Positions 1-10,249 of a stretch of 64,000 nt of DNA are shown piece by piece; the stretch's first letter is position 1; each line of letters starts with the position of its first letter. Where the stretch lies: contig CM042044.1 of assembly GCA_023525975.1 (NCBI GenBank), positions 7,302,501 to 7,366,500 on the forward strand, written 5' to 3'. Both the position numbers and the translations under genes were made by a program. This stretch comes from Smallanthus sonchifolius (lineage: Eukaryota; Streptophyta; Magnoliopsida; Asterales; Asteraceae). The notes below the pieces were generated by a model, which saw only the letters and a list, made by a program, of their open reading frames with translations, made no database searches and was not told where the DNA came from.

Positions 1-588
1 TGGGACAAAAAAAGTTTGAGTGACTTAATTGGAACAGTTTGAAAACTTGGTTACTATTCTATGAAGTTTTCCCTTTTATATATAATAATGTTGATACATA
101 TCCGCTATTCAGTTAGGTTCATTGTTTATAAAACTGACAACTACAGGCTTTAGCTATAGGTGGCAATTTTGACACACTCACGACTCACCTATGAATGGGT
201 TGATTTGAGTTATGTTTTAGCTCTACAGGATCAAATGAGTTGAGTTAGATAAAATGTACTAAAACAAAAATGGGTTCAATGGGTCAAACGGGTCAAAAGT
301 TATCCAAAGTGTATTCAAATGCATAAGTTCATTCAAATCACTTTATTGGAAAAAAAAAGTGTGATTAATGTTATAATAATATAGTTTTTTGTAATCATAT
401 TTAACACATGACTATATATAAAAAATAAAATTTGATAAAAGAAGTGCTTGCGGGTCGGACCAACCCGTTTATGCTCTGGCTCGAACATTGACCAGCCCAT
501 TACCCGACCCGCCCATTTTCCCTATCTATTCGTTACTACCCAGATGTGTTTTTCACAAAAATAAAAATGGGTACACAATGATTTACAG
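1..588. other. AT-rich non-coding stretch, probable HemW-like gene intron
   Basis: No coding signal is supported here. The stretch is AT-rich with low-complexity 'gggtcaaa'-type repeats. It ends in a splice-acceptor-like 'atttacag' at 581-588 directly before the radical-SAM exon, so it is best read as intron of that gene. An alternative is that the downstream exon is a truncated pseudogene copy and this is unrelated intergenic DNA. Confidence 0.45.
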
Positions 589-1210
589 GTACACACCAGG
601 TGAGTTCCCGTTGCCTTCAGATACCCAATCTGCAAAATTCTACAGAATGGCTTCACGAAAGGTGGGTGAGGCTAATTACAACCACTATGAAGTTAGTAGC
701 TACAGCAAAAGTGGTTTTGAGTGCAAGCACAATTACACATACTGGATAAACAAACCTTTTTATGCATTTGGTTTAGGTTCTGCTAGTTATATAAACGGAA
801 CAAGATATTCAAGGCCAAAAAAGTTAAAAGACTACACAAATTATGTGAAGGATTTAGAGAATGGCCTAATTGATTGGGCCCAAGAAGATGATGTTGATGA
901 AGGGGAAATGGCCATGGATATTGTGATGCTTTCTTTAAGAACTTCAAAAGGGTTGGAAGTTAAGAGTTTTATAGAAGATTTTGGAAGCGCGGTCGCTGTT
1001 GAATTGTTCAAGGTTTATTATATGAAAAGTGGGCATGTGTTGTTTTTGGATGATCAAAGGAGAGAAATTACAGAAGATGAGTTTAGTTCTTTGGTTTTAG
1101 ATGACGAAAAGTTGGAAAATGAGATTGGATTTATTCGGTTAAGTGATCCAGATGGTTTCCTGTTGTCGAACGAGTTGATATCGCTTGCTTTTGGGGTGAT
1201 TGATCCTTAG
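589..1210 (+). CDS. HemW/CPO3-like radical SAM protein, C-terminal exon (partial)
   Basis: This is the C-terminal part of a HemW-type protein (heme chaperone/HemN-like radical SAM family, called coproporphyrinogen oxidase-like in plants). Visible signature pieces are YTPGEFPLPSDTQSAKFY, HYEVSSYSKSGFECKHN, YW and FYAFGLGSASY, followed by the family's winged-helix-like tail. The N-terminal CxxxCxxC radical-SAM cluster motif is absent, so the gene's 5' exons lie left of the window or are lost. The exon probably begins after the AG at 587-588; the reading frame open upstream of that is intronic and its in-frame ATG at 488 is unlikely to be real. It stops at TAG 1208-1210. The exon frame is fully open, so the gene may be functional. 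It converges on GDSL copy A. Confidence 0.75.
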
Positions 1211-1695
1211 AATGATCATCCAAAATCAGCTTTTTTTTTCAAGAAATCTTTAATGTAATTGTTCTAAGAGTATATTATATTTGTATGTGTTTTTAGGAAA
1301 TATCAAAACCTCCATTAATCATGGAAACATGTTGCATACATGAAGGGAACAAATTAATGAAGTTGAATTTGGTTCCTTTGGGCAGGTGTAGGTGTAGAGT
1401 TAGCAAATGGATATGTTTTTTTACAGGTTTGAAACAGGAGTTAGGTTGAAAAAAACAGTGTCCAAACTTTTTTCCAAACATGTTTGTAAAACATTATTAC
1501 AATACTAATATGATATTTTGAGTTATTTATAAGATTTTTTTAATTAAAAAAAAAAAGAAAACAGCACCCTGTGATCCTTCTTTCTAACTAGTTTTCTTAT
1601 TTTATTTATTTGATCTATTAAAGATAACCACACATGAAATTGTTCAGGAAAATGATACCAAATGAATGAACTTATAAAAAAACACTTATTCTCAT
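1211..1695. other. Intergenic, 3' flanks of two convergent genes
   Basis: The stretch separates the HemW-like stop from the GDSL copy A stop. Positions about 1297-1500 resemble 10733-10920, which lie just downstream of GDSL copy B; shared words include 'atcaaaacct' and 'atttggttcct'. The GDSL 3' flank was therefore part of the tandem duplication. No gene is seen. Confidence 0.5.
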
Positions 1696-2202
1696 CTAGG
1701 GTGAGTTCTGTTTACTTTTTAATAAATACTTAAATGGTGGATGAGTGAAAGGACCACTAAGAAACATATCAGAAACTACTTTATACATGCCTTCGGTAAG
1801 ATGAACTCCATCCCAATTAACATACTGAGAAAGGTTTTGACATGAGCTCGCGGATTTAGACCCACAAATGGCTGACAAGTCGAAGTTGTAGGGTCCACCA
1901 CTAGACCCACAACATACTTTGTAAAGCTCATGAAACCCTAGCTTTGATCCGTTCTTCATTACAGAACGATACGCATTCCAATAATCAGCATATACAATGA
2001 CAGCTTTCGGGAATCTTCTTCTTAGGTTTTGAATGTTGGTTTGGAGAATGGTGTTATGGATGTAGCTTTGGTTGTTGACTGTGGCTACACAACCAATGTC
2101 ATCACGGTCAAACTCGGGTGAAAGGTACATGGCTAGGGTTAAGCAACCGGTGGTGGGAAGGCCTTGTACCACCATGTATTTTGCACCTTTTTTAAGCAAT
2201 GT
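1696..2202 (-). CDS. GDSL esterase/lipase copy A, exon 2
   Basis: This is the C-terminal half of a plant GDSL (SGNH) lipase. The acceptor AG is at plus-strand 2203-2204. The exon starts TLLKKGAKYMVVQGLP in phase 0 and ends KQNSP-stop at 1696. It carries the block V catalytic Asp/His in NWDGVHLTE and the conserved C-terminal cysteines (YKVCCGSSGG, ICGSKSASSCQ). Joined to exon 1 (10185-9562) it gives about 376 aa, normal for the family. The exon-exon gap is about 7.36 kb because an LTR element and a hAT element lie in the intron, whereas copy B has 2.5 kb. It is very close in sequence to copy B exon 2. Confidence 0.85.
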   Translation of the reverse strand, partial: TLLKKGAKYMVVQGLPTTGCLTLAMYLSPEFDRDDIGCVATVNNQSYIHNTILQTNIQNLRRRFPKAVIVYADYWNAYRSVMKNGSKLGFHELYKVCCGSSGGPYNFDLSAICGSKSASSCQNLSQYVNWDGVHLTEGMYKVVSDMFLSGPFTHPPFKYLLKSKQNSP

Positions 2203-3143
2203 CTAGCAAAACAAGTATACATCATCAATGTATAAGTATTTCATAAGAAAGATAGTTAACTTATAATCAGTATCTTACATGCTATACTAGTTCAATCATC
2301 ATATTAGTTGAATGGCTTAGAATTGCTTGAAAACTCAAAAACATTCAAAACAAAGTGGAGGTTTATTCACTTTTTGAAAATGCATTACTTAAGAAGAAAA
2401 AAGTATTTCACAAACTTAAATCACCCTCTTGTACCCTAAAACTCAAGACTCTAAGTCAATTCCAAGTGATCTCTAATTCTTCAAACACCTTCCATGTTAA
2501 AAAGATGGCACATGTTATCAAGAGAGGAAGTATTTGAGGGTTCTTATGTAATATTCTTTCAAACATTTATGTATGTAATATGTGAGTAATGATCCCTATA
2601 AAAAGTTAGGGAGGATTTGTAAAAGTGATCTCTACTTTGACTAAAGAAAAGTAATGAAAATCTCTACCAAAGAGTAACTATTGAGAAGTTATCGGTGATT
2701 ACTACTGACCTTAATGAGACGAGGAGACATGATCATTACCTATTAGTGAGACGTTGTAAATATGATCTCTATCGACTTTAAACATCCATCCTAACCACTA
2801 TAAATAGTTGTTTTAATGTGATGAATTATTCCACTCTTAAGTTTTTACGTATTGTTTTCCAACATATAGTATTTTTCTTAACAAGTAAAGAGTTTTAAAA
2901 GTGACAATAAAATAAATAATAACATACTCAAATCATCTAAATTTTTCCACTAATGTTTGGGTAAAAACTTACAAGTGGTGGAATGTAGAAAACCTTGGTT
3001 TCATTTAAGGGTCTTAGAGTACTTCATCCTTGCATATTGAATTTGAGACTCTTGAAGGTTTTTTGAACCATGTTATGGTCTCAACTTACACCACTATTGA
3101 TATGTAACTTGTCATTTTCGACAACAACTAATTTGATTACTGT
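2203..3143 (-). other. GDSL copy A intron, 3' portion
   Basis: AT-rich intron sequence between the exon 2 acceptor and the LTR element insertion site. I see no gene; a short plus-strand open frame at 2355-2537 has no recognisable similarity. Confidence 0.5.
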
Positions 3144-3148
3144 AAATG

Positions 3149-3843
3149 TGTCAGAAAACATGTTTAATCGAAAGGTTTATTCCAATAATTGAACCAAATG
3201 CTTACAATAGCCTTATACAACACACTATTGTGTGAACAAAGACGAATTCAGACAAAAAAAGGGTTAAACCCCAAAGCAGCTTTATTGAACATAAAACAAG
3301 AAATGATAATGAAACCCTAAAACCTGAAAAGTAATGGGTCGTCTACATTATGCCTGCTTCCATCAGTTGTGACCCTAACTCCATAAAAATACTCAGTAGA
3401 CTGCGAGCAAGAAAGGCAAGAAGCATATGACCGTTGGAGAGCTTCAATCACGGCTACATTAGGGTGAGAGCAAGGAGACAACATTGACAACCTCTTTTTG
3501 TGTTTTGGAAAATGGAGATGAGATGGATCTTTAAAGTCCAATAGCAGCAACAGGGCTTTCACAAAAGCTTTCTAGATTGGGCCTACAACAACTCCATGTT
3601 GGGCTCGGTGTGCAATAAAAGGAACAAAACAAATTATTAAAAAAGAATAAAAATAATACACACAAGATACAAAAATTGATTATCAAATTGGAGTATAAAA
3701 CATAACTTTTAACACCCACTCTCAATTTGATAATCCCAGCATGTCAATTAAACAAGAGAAGCCCAAAAAGAAAGAAAGATAGCCCATGTAATAAAATGAG
3801 ACCCATAAGATTTTGTCAACTTAATAGGGTGATCTTTTTAACA
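3149..3843 (-). repeat. 3' LTR of the LARD-like element
   Basis: 695 bp, starting TGTCAGAAAACATG and ending TTTTTAACA on the plus strand. It is the partner of 7555-8249 at identical length. Small open frames inside it occur in both copies and are LTR sequence, not genes. An internal copy of the LTR-start/polypurine-like word lies near 3703-3735. Confidence 0.85.
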
Positions 3844-5136
3844 CTCCACCTCAATTTGATAATCCAAACATGTTATGTTTTTAAACACAAAATCATACGA
3901 TACGGTACCAGAACAACCATACCAGAAAAAAAACATTCCTTACAACCCAAGACGAAACGCAAGATTCAATAACACTATTAGACTTTTCAGCAAAATTGTT
4001 GGAATACCACACAAAAAATGTGAATAAACATGATTTCTTTCAACAAATATGTATATCCAACAATTTTTTTTCCAATTAAAACACATGTTTAACTCAAGAA
4101 ATTTTTCATGATGTATATGCATTAAAAAAAAACTTCCACATAGCCTGAAAAAATCTTTCACATTATAATGAACCTAAACAAGGTCAACAATTATTTGACA
4201 TGAACATAAAGCTTGACACGTATCAATATCGATAGAAACAAAACCATACCTGTTAAATTCTTAATAGACGATTGAAACAAGACTAATGATCACAGTTGAT
4301 AAAGAAATTCCAAACACCACCCCACAATCTTGATTAGGGTAACATGACCTTTGCTAAGCGTTTCTGATTAGTGCAAGATAAGAAAGGCTTGAGCAGCCTT
4401 TTTCTTTCTTTCCTTTTTTTTTTTACAGCAGCGGGTTCCCTTTTCACCAACGCTTTTTTTCTTGGTGTACGAATCAGAGAGAGACGGGGTGAGAAAGACA
4501 GTAGAGTACCTTGAACCATGAGCAACGTGAAGCCTTGAACGAAGTGGATTCCTTAGAACACTAATTAAACAAAGCCTTTGAATCCTTTTTAATGCAATCT
4601 TGATCCAGATGATTCGAACAACAGCAGCGGATAATAAAGTTGCGAGACTAACCAGGGTACCAAGCACCCTAAATAGAATCACCCTCGAACCGACAAAGAA
4701 CCAATTATAGGTGATTTTCCAGCACAGAACCAGACGATGGAAGCTTCAAAGCCCAAAAACACCACAAAAAAAACTCAAACTTGATGTAGAACTAGTCACA
4801 AACAAAGGAACCAGGATTATTAAATTGGAAGATAATAAGCATGACTTTTAACACCGCCCCATAATTTGATAATCCGAATATATCATTGAAATAATAGAGA
4901 AAATATTAAACAAAAAAGTTTGGAGGAACTTCCCTTAATATTTGTAGGATGATGTCAGGGACACACAACACTCTCTTTGAACCTTCAAATGCCAACGCCA
5001 TGTAATAACCAAAAAGAAAACAACCAAAAATACTCAGTTTGAATGGTGAAAAACACCCAAATCAAGAACCATATCTGATAAAACCAAGATGACGTTTAGA
5101 AGGCAAAAGACAAGACTTTTGGAAAATTTTAAAAAC

Positions 5137-5412
5137 ACAAGTCACATAACTTGTAGAAGATTTTAAAAAAACACAAGCCACGCGGCTTGTAAAATATTTA
5201 AAAGACACAAGTCACATAACTTGTAAAAGATTTAAAAGACACAAGTCATATGACTTGTAAAAGATTTATAAGACACAAGACACACGACTTGTATAAGACA
5301 AAAGTCACATGACCTTTAGAGAATTATAAGACGCAAGTCACACGACTTGTAAAAGATAAAAGGTCACACGACTTTTAGAAGGTTTTAAAAGACACAAGTC
5401 ACACGGCTTGTA
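5137..5412. repeat. Nine-unit array of short palindromes (ACAAGTCA...GACTTGT type)
   Basis: About nine units spaced roughly 33 bp apart each contain an 18-bp inverted repeat such as ACAAGTCACACGACTTGT. Several units change both arms together (ACAAGCC with GGCTTGT; AAAAG-type with CTTTT-type), keeping the stem. It lies in the LARD interior. Confidence 0.8.
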
Positions 5413-5454
5413 GAAAATTTCAGAACCATATCTGAAAGAAAAGACGTGTGAGGA

Positions 5455-5725
5455 ATATAAAGACTAATTTGATTTGATCAAAAACTTTTACAACTTTGCA
5501 TTACATATATTTGAGAAAACTTGCAAAGAACATAAAGACTAATTTGAATCAAACAAAAACCTTTATGACCTCACGAAAAATATTGAATAAGAGTTGTGAG
5601 GAATTTAAAGACTAATTTGACTTGAGCAAAAACTTTTACAACTTTACAAGAAATATATTAAAAAACTTGTAAAGAACTTAAAGACTAATTTGAATCAAGC
5701 AAAAAACTTTTATGACCTTACAAAA
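5455..5725. repeat. Four tandem ~73-bp repeats in LARD interior
   Basis: Units begin 'aaagactaatttga' near 5459, 5534, 5607 and 5679 and share 'caaaaacttttacaacttt'-like bodies. Alternate units resemble each other more, hinting at a two-unit higher-order repeat. Confidence 0.65.
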
Positions 5726-7110
5726 AACTGAATCACAAGATTCAATACAAAGATTGATGTGAATTATAAGATCCACAACAGATTAGAAAAACAAAGCCAA
5801 AAAGATGTGATAACCACATACAAGGCTGAGAAGAATAATCTTGATAATACAGAAGATGTGAACCACACGGTTCAATAAACCAGACAATAAGATATGTGGT
5901 TATAAAACCAACATGAAAAGATTTTAAAGAATACATCAAGATATATTCATAGATGTAAAAGGAAGAAGAACCTAAGCCTTGAAAAGCTATAAAATAGACC
6001 GGTTAATCCAATCGACAACCACTTCAAGTTCCCTTTTTTTTTTTTTGGAACCGGCAACCGCACAAGATCAATTTTTATGTTTATTAAAAACAAGGACTTA
6101 AGTTCAAGAAACAACCACTCTAGCTTTTTATTAGTTAAAACAAAACCCACAGTTGTATCCTTTTTGAATCAATATCATCTGATGTTTCACCGGCCACTTT
6201 GTTGTCTTATCGAATAAAGAAACGACAGCCATATCAGAAATGCAGCGGAATGATATACAATTTCAACGGACACACCGATTTACCTATGGAAGAGGTAGCT
6301 CGATAGCCGTATCAATGACTGAAAACTATACCCAATATCTATCAATCCGTAATGTGTTTAAGTGTCCGATACGCGACAATGATTTGAGGGTCAACAGGGA
6401 TTGTGATTTTTTTCAATAGCGTAATTAAAAAACACTTAACCTACGGCGATAAATAATCAACAATATCAATAATCGGGTATAAGAAATTGAACCAACTTAT
6501 CCGAACCGGTCGAACCAAAGATGCAAACCCGATCAACAACTATTATTAATTAATGTTTGGTCATTCGAGTTTAGAATCAGGAGCACAAACTAAAACAGAA
6601 CAGAATGAGCAGCAGGCAAATAACAGCCCTAAAATCGTTTTTTTTTTCTTTTACTAGAAAACAGAAACCAACACCACAATACCAAAAACAAAGTTGTAGA
6701 ACTTGTAGATAATGATTCTGTTGGATAATGATCCTGTTGTAAAAAGGATGCACTTTTTTCCTTTTGAAAACTCAATACATCAGAATGGTCATCTTTTTGT
6801 TGTTGATTGAATACCAACAAAAATGCTATTTTGTTTTTCAAAAAAAAAAACCCAACAGGATAAAATGTTCTTTTTTCTTTTTGTGTAAACAGAATTCAAT
6901 GTTGCAGTCTAGAAGTCACGAACCATAGACCAGAGGAAACCAAAAATCGCAGAAGCAGATTAGAGCCTGATTAGCAACGACTAGAACCAACACCAATACA
7001 CCAGAAAATAAACTAAAAAAAGACCAGAAATTAGGGTTTGTAAACCCCAAAACAGAAACAGTGTCAATCGGTTCAAAAAGGGGCAAAAACCTTCAATTTA
7101 AAGAGCAACA

Positions 7111-7124
7111 TGGCTCTGATACCA
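7111..7124 (-). promoter_or_regulatory. Primer-binding site next to Cassandra LTR
   Basis: Minus strand TGGTATCAGAGCCA, complementary to the 3' end of initiator tRNA-Met, lying 2 bp from the Cassandra LTR end. It is a second PBS within the same composite element. Confidence 0.7.
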
Positions 7125-7126
7125 TT

Positions 7127-7387
7127 TGTAACATCCGGCCCCTCATACAAACAATATTGTCCGCTTTGCCCACTAAGAGCTCACGGATTTGTTTTTGGTT
7201 GCCCGGGTGAAAACTTCCCAGGGGGTCACCCATCCCTGGATCCCGAGCACGCTTAACTGTGGAGTTCTCCTCTCATCCACTACATTAAGCCCCAAAACGC
7301 GTTGTTGATTTAAGAGACAGGACATTTCTTATGAACCAAGGATCTCTCTTGTGCACGGCCGATGTGGGATTCGCCTAGGGTGTTACA
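7127..7387 (-). mobile_element. Cassandra-type LTR with 5S rRNA-like domain
   Basis: A 261-bp LTR with mirrored ends TGTAACA...TGTTACA. Its minus strand carries a 5S rRNA-like promoter region: AGTTAAGCGTGCTCGGGATC and GGATGGGTGACCCCCTGGGA, matching the A-box/C-box half of plant 5S rRNA genes. This is the hallmark of Cassandra TRIM elements, which use the 5S promoter for Pol III transcription (established for the family). No 5-bp TSD flanks it. A Cassandra internal region lies on one side and a second PBS on the other. Confidence 0.8.
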
Positions 7388-7554
7388 ATCACCCCCCTTT
7401 TGGACTCATCGTCCTCGATGAGGTTTGCCCCACCATCCAATCCAGGGATGTGGGATTCGCCTAAGGTGTCCTTCTGAACACCACCGGGGACTCAACCGTG
7501 ATCGCTGAGGTTTGCCCCACCATCCCGAACGACACAAGAGTGGCTCTGATACCA
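7388..7554 (-). mobile_element. Cassandra internal region (PBS to polypurine tract)
   Basis: On the minus strand this segment starts with TGGTATCAGAGCCACTC at 7554, immediately adjoining the big LTR, and ends with the polypurine run AAAAGGGGGGTGAT beside the Cassandra LTR. The two 'gaggtttgccccaccatcc' words inside it (near 7421 and 7508) form an internal direct repeat. It has no coding capacity. Confidence 0.65.
7541..7554 (-). promoter_or_regulatory. Primer-binding site of the LARD-like element
   Basis: Minus strand TGGTATCAGAGCCA directly abuts the CA end of the 5' LTR at 7555. It primes minus-strand DNA synthesis from initiator tRNA-Met in this class and fixes the element orientation as leftward. 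Confidence 0.8.
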
Positions 7555-8249
7555 TGTCAGAAAACATGTTTAATCGAAAGGTTTATTCCAATAACTGAAT
7601 CAAATGCTTACAATAGCCTTATACAACACACTATTGTGTGAACAAAGACGAATTCAGACAAAAAAAGGGTTAAACCCCAAAGCAGCTTTATTGAACATAA
7701 AACAAGAAATGATAATGAAACCCTAAAACCTGAAAAGTAATGGGTCGTCTACATTATGCCTGTTTCCATCAGTTGTGACCCTAACTCCATATAAATACTC
7801 AGTAGACTGCGAGCAAGAAAGGCAAGAAGCATATGACCGTTGGAGAGCTTCAATCACGGCTACATTGGGGTGAGAGCAAGGAGACAACATTGACAACCTC
7901 TTTTTGTGTTTTGGAAAATGGAGATGAGATGGATCTTTAAAGTCCAATAGCAGCAACAGGGCTTTCACAAAAGCTTTCTAGATTGGGCCTACAACAACTC
8001 CATGTTGGGCTCGGTGTGCAATAAAAGGAACAAAACAAATTATTAAAAAAGAATAAAAATAATACACACAAGATACAAAAATTGATTATCAAATTGGAGT
8101 ATAAAACATAACTTTTAACACCCACTCTCAATTTGATAATCCCAGCATGTCAATTAAACAAGAGAAGCCCAAAAAGAAAGAAAGATAGCCCATGTAATAA
8201 AATGAGACCCATAAGATTTTGTCAACTTAATAGGGTGATATTTTTAACA
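7555..8249 (-). repeat. 5' LTR of the LARD-like element
   Basis: 695 bp, the partner of 3149-3843. On the minus strand it starts TGTTAAAAATATCACC and ends CTGACA, followed directly by the PBS. Confidence 0.85.
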
Positions 8250-8429
8250 AAATGTAACTTTTTTAAGAAGTCTTTTGATACATATATTATACTTAGAAAA
8301 ATTTTTAGGACCATTATGTGAAATATTCATAATTAAACAAATAAACTTATAAAAGTAAAAAAAAAATACTAATTTCACCTTAGCTTGTAGATAAAACGAC
8401 AACACCGATGGTTCCTAGTTGATTTTATT

Positions 8430-9395
8430 TGGTAAAATGGTGGAGATTTATAAACTGATTCGGTTTATAGGTGTTTTTCAGATTGAAAATGGTTTATGGG
8501 TAGTCCGCATATGATAAGCGGGCTCAACTAAATTTCCTTTTTTCTAACCGCAATTCATAGTTTCTGCATTGCAAATTCATAAAATTTGTGAGGTCTGCTT
8601 GCCTAGAAGTGCACAAACCGGGTATTCTCAAAAACCGGTTCCGGTTCTTATCAGTTTCGGTTCTTACTGGTTTCGATTTCGGTAATTCAAGGCGGGTATT
8701 TCAAGAACCTATTTCCGGTAACCAACTTTACTTTTTCTGTTCATGTTTCAAAATTATTAATTTAAGTCAAATTAACCCGGTGCACTGTAAATAAGGTTGT
8801 TGTGCCACTAAAGTGTGGGTAGCTTTTGACCATACATATTATCTTCGGTAATTACTTTATATTAGTACTTTGAAACTAACTTAGTGAAGTTGCTGCATTA
8901 TATTAAAGACAGTAATATCATTCACAAGGTGATTAGCTTTCTTGTGATTAGTAAATAATAATTACATATGTATTTTTTGCAAAATTGATCATGATCTTGC
9001 TTTTTTGTCTTTTAGGTTAATGGATATGGAGATAAAATAGTCAGCTTACAAAATGATACTACAAGCACCGGGTCTTGGTAGAACCAGTTCTTGTTAGAAC
9101 CGGTTCTGGGTAGAACCGGTTCCGGGTATTTTTAGAACCGGTTTTGACTAAAAATATTGGTATCTATCCAGACCTTACGGGTAGGGTCGTATCCGGTTTG
9201 GTTCCGGAAGAACCGGTTTCGATTCCTTGGGGCGTTCCGGTTCCCCTTTTTTTGTTCACCTCTTGCTTGCCACGGCAACAGATTCACTCTCTAAAAGTCC
9301 AAGACAACTTACCGGGCCAACGAACTACCCATAAACCATTTTTTACTCTGAAAAACACCTAGAAACCAAATCAGTTTACAAATCTCCATCATTTT
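8430..9395. mobile_element. Inverted-repeat DNA element, interrupted by a hAT MITE
   Basis: Arms of about 80 bp near 8430-8508 and 9313-9395 are inverted copies (shared core GGTGTTTTTCAGA ... ATGGTTTATGGGTAGT). After removing the nested 660-bp hAT, the element is about 310 bp. I could not identify a convincing target duplication, so the superfamily is unknown; long arms would suit a Mutator-like MITE. It lies in the GDSL copy A intron. Confidence 0.6.
8604..9263. mobile_element. hAT-like MITE, 660 bp
   Basis: An 8-bp duplication TGCTTGCC flanks it at 8596-8603 and 9264-9271. Its ends are short imperfect inverted repeats, TAGAAGTGCACAAA against AGAGGTGAACAAA. Both features fit the hAT superfamily. 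The sub-terminal parts are packed with GGTTCCGG / GAACCGGTTC words. No transposase frame is seen. Confidence 0.75.
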
Positions 9396-9561
9396 ATCAA
9401 TTATCATTGTATTAAATTTTGTCAAAAGTATTTTAAATCCTAAAGAAATCATATTTATTGTGGTGAAAATATATTTTGTAAATTTTTAAGAAAAAATACT
9501 TTCATAATTGCATATGAAAGGCATCTTTAATGTAGATAATAAATATATAATTTATAATTAC

Positions 9562-10185
9562 CTCTAGAAACCCTGTTACACTGCGGATGGCACGCCGTTG
9601 AATGGTTTCTCCACTCACCGTCGATCCAACGGTGTAAGCATAGTCATTGGCTCCGATCTCACCCGCCCAAATCAAAGCATCCCGAAACACCGCCGCACAC
9701 TCTTTCGGAGTTGATATTGCACTTTTACATTTTAGCCCCTCCAATGTCTTATTGAACCAAGTTAGTTGAGTTTGTAGCGACTGAGGTGTTATAGCTAAGG
9801 TGAGGTTATTTTTGACAAAGAAAGCATGTCGGATCGCGGTGGATCCTGCGACGGCGTAATTGATACCGACGGAGGTGTTGGCCTTGCGGTTAAGGTAGGG
9901 TGGCAAGTAAGGTAATGAGAGTGATTCCGCTACAAAATCGATGACCAGACGGCCGTCGGAGTATCGGTTGGTTGGGCGGTGGAAGAATGTGCGGCCGTAA
10001 GGGGGGTTAGAGACGTAACGGAAGGCGCTAGGGCCGGTGGCAGAGGCGGTGTTTCCGGTGTCGGTGTAAGAGTCTCCGAAGGCGTAAATCCTGTTGAAGG
10101 ACCGCGGAGAACGATTACCAGAACCGAGAGTAAGGAGGAGGAGGAGAAGGAAGAAGAGTGCGACGGTGGTCGAGGGAATTGACAT
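9562..10185 (-). CDS. GDSL esterase/lipase copy A, exon 1
   Basis: This exon encodes the N-terminal 208 aa. A hydrophobic signal peptide (MSIPSTTVALFFLLLLLLTL) predicts secretion. The block I nucleophile motif is FGDSYTDTGN, block II GINYAVAGSTA and block III GANDY. Together with exon 2's DGVHL the full Ser-Gly-Asn-His/Asp set is present. The donor GTAATT is read at 9561-9556, right after a complete Glu codon (GFLE), which matches the phase-0 start of exon 2. The best start is the ATG at 10185, since the signal peptide begins there. Members hydrolyse ester or acyl substrates, often in the cell wall or apoplast; the substrate cannot be told from sequence. Confidence 0.88.
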
Positions 10186-10231
10186 GGTTTAACTTCTTTA
10201 CATTTGAAGAGGTTTTCAACCCGCCTATTGC

Positions 10232-10246
10232 TTGTTTATATAATTG
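10232..10246 (-). promoter_or_regulatory. TATA box of GDSL copy A
   Basis: Minus strand CAATTATATAAAC lies about 50-60 bp upstream of the ATG at 10185. The same context (CAATTATATAACC) occurs upstream of copy B, so the core promoter was duplicated with the gene. Confidence 0.5.
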
Positions 10247-10249
10247 CGT

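Larger units (their letters stand above)
3149..8249 (-). mobile_element. Non-autonomous LTR retrotransposon (LARD-like), 5.1 kb
   Basis: Two 695-bp LTRs (3149-3843 and 7555-8249) are bounded by TG...CA and flanked by a perfect 5-bp duplication AAATG (3144-3148 and 8250-8254). The primer-binding site reads TGGTATCAGAGCC on the minus strand directly beside the 7555 LTR end, so the element points leftward; the 8249-7555 copy is its 5' LTR. The 3.7-kb interior has no gag, protease, integrase or reverse transcriptase frame, which is what a LARD-type element mobilised in trans looks like. The LTRs differ at only a few sites, so insertion is fairly recent. It lies inside the GDSL copy A intron and would have to be spliced out with it. 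Its interior carries a Cassandra segment and two tandem arrays. Confidence 0.85.

Noticed and set aside
488..588. N-terminal extension MTSPLPDPPIFPIYS... of the HemW-like frame
   Set aside because: It precedes a good splice acceptor at 587-588 and does not resemble HemW; it is intron read-through, so I start the exon at 589.
3317..3725. Small minus-strand frames repeated at 7723-8131
   Set aside because: They are duplicated only because they lie in the two LTRs; no protein family or start context supports coding.
5137..5412. A CRISPR array (regular ~33-bp palindromic repeats)
   Set aside because: Plant nuclear DNA, units without unique spacers, arms vary together; it is a tandem array within an LTR element.
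7190..7265. A 5S rRNA gene
   Set aside because: Only the promoter-bearing part of 5S is present, inside TGTAACA...TGTTACA LTR ends with a PBS; this is Cassandra.
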